NCBI GenBank assembly: GCA_035267185.1
Contig: DATFLY010000175.1
Location: 1-22,134, forward strand
Direction: 5' to 3'
DNA from: JAUIBE01 sp035267185
GTDB taxonomy: Bacteria > Pseudomonadota > Gammaproteobacteria > Xanthomonadales > SZUA-36
Length of the DNA: 22,134 nt
The position numbers and the translations under genes are program-made. This document shows positions 1 through 6,168 of the stretch, in pieces. The notes beneath the pieces are model-generated. The model had not been told where the DNA came from and ran no database searches. It worked only from the letters and a program-made list of their open reading frames with translations. The stretch's first letter is position 1; each line of letters begins with the position of its first letter.

Positions 1-1012
1 CATGACCCTCCAGCTTTACAAACTCCGGATCGTCATCCACCGGCGCCCTCAGGTCCAGCTGGCGACGGGTCTCCTTATCTCCGCTGACCTCCACACTCGC
101 ACTATCCTTTACCCATTCGTAGCCAGCCAGAACTGCGCTTAGTGTGTACTCGCCCTCGGGAATATCCGATATCGTGTAACTCCCATCATCACCGGTTTCC
201 ATGGTGGGCAGCGTAATGCCGAGCTCGCGCAAACGGATATAGCCAGCCTGACCAATGGGTGAAAGGCTCACCCTTACTCCCGGGATCGGCTCGCCCGTTT
301 CAAGGTTCAACGCAACCCCCGCCAGACTTCCGAAAGGAATCGCGCCGGAATCAGGAGTGATGCGCACAGTCTTAGTAGTCACCTGGTCGGCGCGAATAAT
401 CACATTGGTTCGAGCGTCCGTGAATCCTGGTTTACTGACCCGCAGAATGTACCGGCCATTGGAAATATCCTCGATTTCGAAGCGTCCATCCGTCCGTGTT
501 CGCGCATCGAGGCCCTGACCACTGTCGGAGTCCTGTGGATGCAAAGTCACAACCGCATCGACAACCGGTTCGCGGCCTGGCGTCAACTGCACCACACCCG
601 AGAGCGACCCGAATCCGTCTGCTTCCGGCTCACTGGGCCTGAATGATCGCAATTCCATGACATGGGTGACGGATCCCCCAGCCTGGATGGTGATGAGTTG
701 ATCCTTACCGAAGAAAAAGTAGTCCTTTTTTAAGGCGTTGAGGGTGTATTCGCCAGGCGGCAGCTCATTGAAAGAAAACCGGCCTTCGTCATCGCTGATT
801 ACAGGTTTCATGGCGGGTGAGACGGGCGGCAATGCGGGAGACCGGCCTTTGGGGCTGATCATCACCTTGACACCACCCACTGCTTTTCCGCTGCCTTCGT
901 CGTAGATGGTCCCTTCCAGGCTTCCGGTCACATCGGCCTGCGCCAGAACCACCAACCCGGCCAGAAGCCAACCCAGTGCCAATCGAAACTGAGTCTGTCT
1001 GCTGCAACACAC
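1..1012 (-). CDS. Secreted protein with tandem carboxypeptidase-regulatory-like domains (3' end outside window)
   Basis: Reading the minus strand from a GTG at 1012 gives 337 codons with no stop before the window edge, so the C-terminus is missing. Residues 1-26 look like a Sec signal peptide (basic start, hydrophobic core, cleavage after AQA). Three similar beta-sandwich repeats follow, at about 30-121, 136-218 and 226-323. Each has a G-x-V/T strand, a D-G-R/S-[FY] turn and the hallmark [LI]-P-x-G-x-Y-T-L or I-S-N-G-R-Y-I-L motif of the carboxypeptidase regulatory-like (CarbopepD_reg/CNA-B) superfamily. Such domains are usually structural or ligand-binding stalks in exported proteins; no catalytic domain is visible here. 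The GTG lies 5 nt after the stop of the 456-residue gene, so the two are probably co-transcribed and translationally coupled; an in-frame TGA about 40 nt upstream limits other starts. No strong Shine-Dalgarno is seen. Function unknown. Confidence 0.8.
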   Translation of the reverse strand, partial: MCCSRQTQFRLALGWLLAGLVVLAQADVTGSLEGTIYDEGSGKAVGGVKVMISPKGRSPALPPVSPAMKPVISDDEGRFSFNELPPGEYTLNALKKDYFFFGKDQLITIQAGGSVTHVMELRSFRPSEPEADGFGSLSGVVQLTPGREPVVDAVVTLHPQDSDSGQGLDARTRTDGRFEIEDISNGRYILRVSKPGFTDARTNVIIRADQVTTKTVRITPDSGAIPFGSLAGVALNLETGEPIPGVRVSLSPIGQAGYIRLRELGITLPTMETGDDGSYTISDIPEGEYTLSAVLAGYEWVKDSASVEVSGDKETRRQLDLRAPVDDDPEFVKLEGH

Positions 1013-1017
1013 TTGAA

Positions 1018-2388
1018 TCAGTCGATGCGACGGTATTTGTCGTTCATGAACTCAAGGTAGAAGAACCCAAAGCGATCGTACCAGTCCTCCAGGCCGTATT
1101 CATACTCGCAGGCGTCCATCTTCAACAGCGCATTCTCAAGGTTGCCAATGAATTCCATATGCTTCTTGTCGTATGTTTTCCCTAACTGTTTCACAGATTG
1201 CTGGATTTCGTTACGAGCATCCTGCCATGCGAGTCCTGACACAGCGTGTAACCCGGATACATTGTCGCCAAAGGCAATCGCGTCGTTGGTGAAATCTTTC
1301 GTGCATTTGTAAACCACACGCAACTGCTCAAGAACCCCGCGCACGTGGTTGAAGCTGTTATGGGCATCCTGATAGCAAGCTAAACAGCCCTCTTCGCCCT
1401 CACAAAACGTGGGCAACCGCGGAGCTCCGGGCGGGTTGGAAATGTTGCTGCAACTGCTAAGATTGCTCCAGGACTCGGCGAGCTTGCGCATCGATTGTAA
1501 CGCCTTGTAGCGACTGTTGACCTTGGCCAGCTCTCCCTGAACCCGCTTGTCAAACGCTGAGATGTCCTTGTACGGCGTATCAGTTCGATTTCCCGGGTTT
1601 TGCCGCCGGTATGCTTCAGCCTCATAATCGTCCAACTGACGCACGGCACCCGGAGGGGGTGGCCGGTAATACTGATCGGCCGAACCTCCGTAATAAATAT
1701 TTTCTGCCCTGATCGATTGCATCGGGACAGCGACCAGCCCCATAACAAGCATGACGACAGCACCCTTATTACGTTTCAGAATCAGTAATAAAAGCGCCAC
1801 GATGACCACCAGCAGGGTGACAATAATCATAAGCAGAAAATAGCTGCCTTCTTCACCTGCCTCTGTTTTCCCGGCAGTTCCGCTTGTTGCCAATCGCTCC
1901 GCGTCAGATTTGCTGGCTTCAAACGTGGGAGACGGCATAATCTCATCGAGGTCCAGTTCAGGACTGGTGTAAACCGCCAGTAACCACGAACTCCCCTTTG
2001 AACCGCTGATTCGAAACCCGACGTCGTCAAACGTTTGAAAATCCAGGTAACAACTTTCTCCAGGATTGGCATCACAGGACATCTGAACGTCATTCCAAAC
2101 GTTCTTGGCGATTTCGAGCCTGACGGGAGGGCCTTCATTCAGGGGCACCAGTGATGCCTGGATTGCGCGCTTTGCGGAGAGATTGTTGACGAACAGCAGT
2201 TGCGGAGTATCTCCCATGGTTCCCACTACCCCACCCCACAACCCGCCACTATCAACCGGATCCGGGTTCAACGTCACTTCCAGCACCTCGATTTCTTCAT
2301 CGAGTGTGTATGGCTGCGCCACCGCCCCGGAGGAAAGCAAGAGTAAAATCGCCAGCTCAATGAGGTATCGAATGATTCTGTTGTTCAT
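1018..2388 (-). CDS. Exported membrane protein with an internal second signal-like segment, function unknown
   Basis: 456 residues from the ATG at 2388, chosen because a GGAGGAG site lies 3 nt upstream and the protein then starts with a clear signal peptide (about 1-24, cleaved near AVA-QP). Residues 25-180 form an exported domain with Cys105 and Cys113. A strong transmembrane helix spans about 183-204, followed by the basic loop KRNKG and a second hydrophobic stretch (209-223) ending QSIRA-EN, which itself resembles a signal peptide with a signal peptidase I site. The C-terminal part (230-456) has a Pro-rich linker (PPPP at 243-246), then a helical, charged domain with six cysteines (313, 329, 335, 338, 362, 427). 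The layout predicts both soluble domains on the periplasmic side, with only the KRNKG loop in the cytoplasm. I do not recognise the family. It forms a two-gene unit with the carboxypeptidase-regulatory-like gene 5 nt downstream. Confidence 0.82.
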   Translation of the reverse strand: MNNRIIRYLIELAILLLLSSGAVAQPYTLDEEIEVLEVTLNPDPVDSGGLWGGVVGTMGDTPQLLFVNNLSAKRAIQASLVPLNEGPPVRLEIAKNVWNDVQMSCDANPGESCYLDFQTFDDVGFRISGSKGSSWLLAVYTSPELDLDEIMPSPTFEASKSDAERLATSGTAGKTEAGEEGSYFLLMIIVTLLVVIVALLLLILKRNKGAVVMLVMGLVAVPMQSIRAENIYYGGSADQYYRPPPPGAVRQLDDYEAEAYRRQNPGNRTDTPYKDISAFDKRVQGELAKVNSRYKALQSMRKLAESWSNLSSCSNISNPPGAPRLPTFCEGEEGCLACYQDAHNSFNHVRGVLEQLRVVYKCTKDFTNDAIAFGDNVSGLHAVSGLAWQDARNEIQQSVKQLGKTYDKKHMEFIGNLENALLKMDACEYEYGLEDWYDRFGFFYLEFMNDKYRRID

Positions 2389-2391
2389 TAA

Positions 2392-2398
2392 CTCCTCC
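2392..2398 (-). promoter_or_regulatory. Strong Shine-Dalgarno GGAGGAG
   Basis: On the minus strand GGAGGAG lies 3 nt before the ATG at 2388. It settles the start of the 456-residue gene over the upstream in-frame ATG at 2475, which would bury the signal peptide behind 29 extra polar residues. Confidence 0.75.
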
Positions 2399-2420
2399 GA
2401 ATTAGAGGTGGGATAGAGAA

Positions 2421-2426
2421 AGTATA
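2421..2426 (-). promoter_or_regulatory. Possible -10 element (TATACT)
   Basis: Minus-strand TATACT in an AT-rich patch, about 33 nt upstream of the start codon at 2388, would give a short leader containing the GGAGGAG site. No convincing -35 hexamer is seen 16-18 nt upstream, so this is a weak promoter call for the two-gene unit reading toward position 1. Confidence 0.3.
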
Positions 2427-2522
2427 ATTCACATTTTTTGAAATTCTGAGATGCACCTGAGGCTTCCTCGCCCATTCAATAAACCGTTCCTGGCCCGGCC
2501 TGAGTCGTCCCACCAACGCTTT

Positions 2523-2726
2523 TCAAACTTCTTCAGCTTCCATTTTTGTCTGTACAGCCAGTGGTGCCATATTTTTTGAATACGAATCGCCAGGCAAATC
2601 AAGATTCGAAATCTCGCGGATTAACCATGGATCCTCGCAGCAGGCAATCATCCGCAAATTCCGACCACTCTTCAGTTCTCTGCACTCCTTCCGCCATTGA
2701 AGGGATGTACTTTGTCGTTCTCTCAC
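2523..2726 (-). CDS. Possible small ORF, 67 residues, unknown
   Basis: This is the only candidate in the roughly 390-bp gap between the 456-residue gene and the Maf-like gene. It starts at GTG (2726) with a good purine-rich site (AGGAAGGAAG) a few nucleotides upstream, on the same strand as its neighbours, 54 nt after the Maf-like stop codon. The product is charged, begins MRERQSTSLQW, has a CC pair and a C-terminal KMEAEEV, and shows no signal peptide or membrane segment. I recognise no family. A second minus-strand frame (2599-2784, TTG start overlapping the Maf-like stop) is also open, so this could be the remnant of a frameshifted gene rather than a working small protein. The remaining intergenic DNA (2427-2522) holds nothing I can name. 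Confidence 0.3.
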   Translation of the reverse strand: MRERQSTSLQWRKECRELKSGRNLRMIACCEDPWLIREISNLDLPGDSYSKNMAPLAVQTKMEAEEV

Positions 2727-2780
2727 ACCAACTTCCTTCCTGAAGCCCGATTTCAGTCAATTGCAACCAATGGATTTGTT

Positions 2781-3461
2781 TCAATCAGAACCAATTATTC
2801 CGAGTTTTCGCAGGGAATCTGTAAGCGAAATCAGAGGCAACCCGAAAGGCAGAGAGAAGTCTGTGAATTCCGCTTCGCGCAGCAACGACGCACCATATGA
2901 TTCGAGTTTCAGGCAGCCAACACGATCAACGGGATTATCAATTTCCACATAGTGTCGAATTTCCTTGTCGTTCAATTCTCGAAAGTGGAGTTCAGACTTA
3001 TCTCCGGCCCCGAAGAATACTTCAACATCCCATTGCATACCGATCACACAGGCAGCCGTGTAGATCGTGACTGACCGCCCGCTAAAATCAGACAGGAACG
3101 CCCGCGCCCGTGAACTTGTTCCTGGTTTTTCATATATGGATTTCCTAAGCAGTGACTCAGGGACCGAGCCGATGGTTTTCATTCCTGAATCATGGCCTTC
3201 CGGACTCAAGCACACTGCTGACTGATAACTACCGATTACCAGGGCCCGGGGGTACTGCTCGAATGCAGAGCGAGCCATGTTTTCGGAAATACGAAGGACA
3301 TGGTCTTTTGGCTGTTCGCCGGCGAGTCGTGTTTCGTCGACGTCAATGGGTACTTGACGGATCGGATAACCCAGATGTTCCAGGAATCTGGTTTGCCCAC
3401 AGTAACCAGAGACCAGCACAATTGAAGAATAATCTGGCTTGCTTCTCCTGGAAATTGCCAC
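2781..3461 (-). CDS. Degenerate Maf/YceF-family protein, probable pseudoenzyme
   Basis: 226 residues from GTG 3461, preceded by AGGAAGGAG. The overall pattern is that of Maf nucleotide pyrophosphatases and is closest to the YceF (7-methyl-GTP) group: IVLVS at 14-18, DVDET at 40-44, GEQPKDHVLR at 48-57, ALVIG at 73-77, EKP at 111-113, HFRELNDKEIRHYV at 159-172, an acidic E187 and GLPLISL at 207-213. Maf enzymes are house-cleaning pyrophosphatases that hydrolyse modified NTPs. Several residues known to matter in catalysis are changed: the S-x-S-P-x-R-R loop reads SGYCGQT (18-24), so the arginines are lost; the lysine of the E-K-A motif is Met62; the catalytic Asp of G-[SA]-D-Q is Tyr79 (GSYQ). 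Lys112 and Glu43 remain. Length is slightly above the family norm of about 190-200. I infer loss of pyrophosphatase activity, perhaps with a retained binding or regulatory role. It sits alone among accessory genes. Confidence 0.78.
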   Translation of the reverse strand: MAISRRSKPDYSSIVLVSGYCGQTRFLEHLGYPIRQVPIDVDETRLAGEQPKDHVLRISENMARSAFEQYPRALVIGSYQSAVCLSPEGHDSGMKTIGSVPESLLRKSIYEKPGTSSRARAFLSDFSGRSVTIYTAACVIGMQWDVEVFFGAGDKSELHFRELNDKEIRHYVEIDNPVDRVGCLKLESYGASLLREAEFTDFSLPFGLPLISLTDSLRKLGIIGSD

Positions 3462-3569
3462 TCTCCTTCCTAAAGATGCATTTATCGCAGCATTATCGTA
3501 AAGCCAAAATCATGCTTGCGAGATCCCCTTTTGCCTCATTGACATGCACTTAATCACCGCAGCAGCCAG

Positions 3570-3609
3570 TAAGGGATGCACTCGACTGGCTTCGCCAACG
3601 ATGCCCTTA
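3570..3609. repeat. Nested inverted repeat just past the Cys-rich lipoprotein gene
   Basis: Outer arms TAAGGG (3570-3575) and CCCTTA (3604-3609) enclose an inner TGGC-TTC-GCCA hairpin (3587-3597). It lies 3 nt beyond the lipoprotein stop codon and could help end that transcript, but no U-run follows on the minus strand, so it is not a standard intrinsic terminator. Confidence 0.3.
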
Positions 3610-3612
3610 TAG

Positions 3613-4110
3613 CTATTCAGATTTGAGGCTCTCACGTTCGTTGATCTCAATCTGGATGTCTCCGTCAAATTCTTCGCAAGCAACAATTCCCAGTTGTTCG
3701 TTTAGACAATCACAGGTGGGGTTGTCTTTACAGGCGTCTGGAATATTTCGGCATTGGTATTCCTGGGCGTCTTCATTCAAGGCTGTTCCAGGTCCTGAAC
3801 AATACTGTTCACCACTTAAACACCTTTGATCTAACCCACATCCGAAACAATTTTCAGGAAAGACCTCGATACGAGTCCAGATGCCGTTGCTACAGGAATA
3901 GATATTACAAAAACTGCAAGGATCATCGCAGGGACCGCCACAGCTTAACCCTTCCTGGGTACACGGCCGGTTTTCATGAATGGACAGAATTTCACAGTCC
4001 GGGTCCAAAATTGGCGAATGTATCTCTGTCCCGGCCGGTGATTCAACTTCGCTCGAGCAACCCGACAGGAGTAAACCGGATATCATTAAAATGAAAAACA
4101 TTCTTTGCAT
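3613..4110 (-). CDS. Cysteine-rich lipoprotein
   Basis: 165 residues. The N-terminus has a short hydrophobic signal (2-17) ending in the lipobox L-L-S-G-Cys18, so the mature protein should be lipidated and, with Ser at +2, sorted to the outer membrane by the E. coli Lol rule. The mature part carries 16 more cysteines (39, 50, 57, 61, 65, 68, 73, 88, 91, 97, 104, 120, 127, 133, 135, 145), an even number compatible with eight disulfides. The pattern CGGPCDDPCSFC (57-68) followed by Y-x-C-x-N-G-x-W resembles Cys-rich lipoproteins common in predatory and surface-rich bacteria such as myxobacteria, though no named domain is certain. The acidic tail (146-165) has no cysteine. Shine-Dalgarno is weak; a second ATG at codon 4 is possible. 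The next gene on the same strand is the Maf-like gene about 150 nt downstream; the TIMP-like gene diverges upstream. Confidence 0.8.
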   Translation of the reverse strand: MQRMFFILMISGLLLSGCSSEVESPAGTEIHSPILDPDCEILSIHENRPCTQEGLSCGGPCDDPCSFCNIYSCSNGIWTRIEVFPENCFGCGLDQRCLSGEQYCSGPGTALNEDAQEYQCRNIPDACKDNPTCDCLNEQLGIVACEEFDGDIQIEINERESLKSE

Positions 4111-4198
4111 TGCTTACAAGCATAGTCAACAAATTACAGAATTTCCTAGGTAACCCATAAACGAGTCTGGACAGGCGTTGATCTGAAACATTTGTTGT

Positions 4199-4220
4199 CC
4201 GGGAACCGGGCAATTCCCGG
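4199..4220. repeat. Inverted repeat in the divergent intergenic region
   Basis: Perfect 7-bp arms CCGGGAA (4199-4205) and TTCCCGG (4214-4220) with an 8-nt centre. It lies between two divergent genes (233-bp gap), upstream of the plus-strand promoter, and could be an operator. No regulator is known. Confidence 0.3.
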
Positions 4221-4271
4221 GATTAAGTCAAGACCTGCTGTCTGATTTCCTGATGATTTTAAATTACTCAA

Positions 4272-4299
4272 TTGCAGTCACAGAGCTGTTTCGTATAAT
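4272..4299 (+). promoter_or_regulatory. Sigma-70-type promoter for the TIMP-like gene
   Basis: TTGCAG (4272-4277), a 16-nt spacer and a perfect TATAAT (4294-4299). Transcription would start near 4306, giving a leader of about 38 nt that contains GGGGAAGGA (about 4322-4330), which lies rather far from the ATG at 4344. This is the best-matching promoter seen in the window. Confidence 0.6.
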
Positions 4300-4343
4300 C
4301 CAACCATTCCTTTCAAGCCACGGGGAAGGACATTTCATCCGCC

Positions 4344-5159
4344 ATGATCAAGACCTGGATTACGATCAAAAACACCTTGTCACTCATTGCTCTGCTGTGT
4401 ATCGGATTGACATTGGCAGAAGATGTCTTCGCCTGCAGCTGTCCACCTGTCTCGCATTACACGGCAGTATCGGTGCCGTTGGCCACAATAAATGCCGATT
4501 ATGTATTCCTTGGGCGGGTTACAAATATCGTCCCGTGGGCTGAATCTGCTGACGGATTCATTGAGTTCGAACCCATTCAATGGTGGGTGGCACCTGCTAC
4601 TGTGCCAACGTCAGTCAAAATTCGACTCAACGGATCATTGTGCGATATCTACTTCGATCGGGGTGAAAACGCTGTCATCTACGCGCATGGATCGGATGAA
4701 GAACAAATGTTCGTGTCAAACTCATGTATGTTGATGACCCGAACGGAAAGCATTGAAGAAGAAGTCGCTATTCTCAATGCAATAGACTTTTCCAATCGTG
4801 CAAACTGGTCGCAAGATTATTTCGCCTATGGCTGTGGTGGAGGTGTCGCCGTGCGCTATGACCTTAGCGTGGTATATCGCGACGGCCGCATATCTCACAG
4901 TCTTTTTTCACCTGTAGATCATTCAGAGGACACCTTCTCTTTCACAGAGCCTGATCCGGTCTTTGCCGAGGAAGTATTCCGAACGCTGGCGCAACTCGAC
5001 CTGGATTCGATTGACACGCTGAACGAGCCTGCATCTTATACCTGCTACCTGGAGGTATCAGTCGGTTTCGAGATCTTTCGCGCGACCTGGGGTGGGGGCG
5101 AGGGAAAATTGCCACATGATTTAGAGGCTCTCGGCAACAGCTTGCGTTCCAGTCATTAA
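4344..5159 (+). CDS. Secreted TIMP/NTR-like domain protein
   Basis: 271 residues from ATG 4344. A signal peptide (1-30) ends DVFA, leaving Cys31-Ser-Cys33-Pro-Pro at the mature N-terminus. The following hydrophobic motif INADYVFLGRVT (49-60) is the typical second element of TIMP/netrin-like (NTR) domains, in which an N-terminal Cys-x-Cys and an OB-fold strand pair with later cysteines, here plausibly Cys100 and Cys128. Animal TIMPs use their free N-terminal Cys1 to chelate the zinc of metalloproteases; whether bacterial members inhibit anything is not established. The second half (about 155-271, with Cys164 and Cys234 and a VAVRYDLSVVYRDG strand pair) is a separate beta-rich region I cannot name. 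A lipoprotein reading (VFA-C) is possible but Asp27 breaks the hydrophobic core. Transcribed alone, divergent from the Cys-rich lipoprotein, convergent with the FHA gene; 5160-5262 downstream shows no terminator. Confidence 0.72.
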   Translation: MIKTWITIKNTLSLIALLCIGLTLAEDVFACSCPPVSHYTAVSVPLATINADYVFLGRVTNIVPWAESADGFIEFEPIQWWVAPATVPTSVKIRLNGSLCDIYFDRGENAVIYAHGSDEEQMFVSNSCMLMTRTESIEEEVAILNAIDFSNRANWSQDYFAYGCGGGVAVRYDLSVVYRDGRISHSLFSPVDHSEDTFSFTEPDPVFAEEVFRTLAQLDLDSIDTLNEPASYTCYLEVSVGFEIFRATWGGGEGKLPHDLEALGNSLRSSH

Positions 5160-5262
5160 ATTGGTTAGCGGGTTGAAAATTCGAGGCTCTTTTCTGGTCA
5201 GCTCTAGGTGACAGTGTAATACCAGCTTTGTTAATCGCGCCCCGATATGTCTGGCTGCATCG

Positions 5263-5682
5263 TCAGAATGGCAAATAACCCAGCCACCAGGCCAGCAGAC
5301 CCAGGGCAGAGAGGCCGCCGGCAATCAGCCATGGCATCAGGTTCACTCTGCGGCGCACAGCTTCCTCGGTCAATACCTTTTGAGGGCGCAAGCCTGGAGC
5401 CTGCAAAAGCCAGCGGCAGGTACCAATGCGAATTTCGTCACCACTGCCAAGACTGGCTGTTCTGATCTCAGCGCCATTGAGAAACAACGCCGCATCATCT
5501 GCCAGCGCCCGGATGCTGATGCTGCCCTCGCCCACTTCCAGCTCTGCATGTCGTGGCGCGATCGATTCGCTTTCAACGTGGATATCACACCCGGTGTCGC
5601 TACCAATTACGACCTTCTGCTCAAGTGGCCAGGCCTTGTTGGTCACCTGGCCCGCGGTTCCCTTAAGACGATAAACACTCAT
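5263..5682 (-). CDS. Tail-anchored FHA-domain protein
   Basis: 139 residues. An FHA-like domain covers about 1-95: VVIGSDTGCDIHV (24-36), IAPRHAELEV (41-50), LFLNG (66-70) and LGSGDEIRIG (78-87). FHA domains bind phosphothreonine peptides. Two canonical contacts differ: the GR arginine is Ser28 (GSD) and the serine of S-x-x-H is Ala42, while His45 and Asn69 remain. A single hydrophobic helix at about 116-136 near the C-terminus suggests a tail anchor with the FHA domain in the cytoplasm. The ATG overlaps the ispF stop by one base (TGATG), so it is the last gene of the pyrG-ispF operon and is probably translated by re-initiation. In many gammaproteobacteria truD/surE follow ispF here, so this gene is a local addition. 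No partner kinase is visible in the window. Confidence 0.82.
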   Translation of the reverse strand: MSVYRLKGTAGQVTNKAWPLEQKVVIGSDTGCDIHVESESIAPRHAELEVGEGSISIRALADDAALFLNGAEIRTASLGSGDEIRIGTCRWLLQAPGLRPQKVLTEEAVRRRVNLMPWLIAGGLSALGLLAWWLGYLPF

Positions 5683-6161
5683 CAGGCTGTCTCGATCTGG
5701 ACGATTGCCATCGCAGCAATGCCTTCACCCCGGCCACAAAAACCCAGCTTTTCAGTGGTGGTTGCTTTGACGGAGACTGCTTCCTCACTTACCCCAAGGA
5801 CAGTAGAAATCGCTTGTCTCATTTCCGGAATATGAGGCGCAATTTTTGGCTTCTCGCAAATGATTGTGATGTCGCAATTTCCCAGTGCCCAGTCATTGGC
5901 ATGCAGCTGGTCATTCACTTCCGAGAGCAGTTCAAGGCTGTCGGCATCCTTCCATTGCGGGTCGTTCGGAGGGAAATGCACTCCAATGTCACCCAGCGCG
6001 GCAGCACCGAGCAAAGCATCGCAAAGCGCATGCAGAGCAACGTCACCGTCGGAATGTGCTTCAATCCCACGTTCATGCTGAATTCGAACGCCACCCAGCA
6101 TCACATGGTCTCCCGGGCCAAATGCATGAACATCGAATCCCTGCCCTATCCTGGTTGTCAT
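5682..6161 (-). CDS. ispF: 2-C-methyl-D-erythritol 2,4-cyclodiphosphate synthase
   Basis: 159 residues from ATG 6161, chosen because GAGG lies upstream and the protein then begins MTTRIGQGFDVHAF like other IspF proteins; the longer frame to 6218 would run into ispD. IspF cyclises CDP-ME 2-phosphate to MEcPP with release of CMP in the MEP isoprenoid pathway, as a cytoplasmic trimer. Visible signatures: the metal-binding D-V-H at the N-terminus, AHSDGD, LHALCDALLGA, GDIGVHFPP, the CMP-contacting KATTTEKLGF and C-terminal GRGEGIAAMA. Length matches the usual 157-160. The start is 7 nt after the ispD stop, so the two steps are co-expressed, and the stop overlaps the FHA gene start. Confidence 0.97.
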   Translation of the reverse strand: MTTRIGQGFDVHAFGPGDHVMLGGVRIQHERGIEAHSDGDVALHALCDALLGAAALGDIGVHFPPNDPQWKDADSLELLSEVNDQLHANDWALGNCDITIICEKPKIAPHIPEMRQAISTVLGVSEEAVSVKATTTEKLGFCGRGEGIAAMAIVQIETA

Positions 6162-6168
6162 TTGGTCC

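Noticed and set aside
2423..2428. TATAAT on the plus strand
   Set aside because: No plus-strand gene follows within a sensible distance and there is no -35 partner.
3152..3553. 133-codon plus-strand open frame opposite the Maf-like gene
   Set aside because: Antisense to a gene with clear family motifs; its own product has no recognisable pattern.
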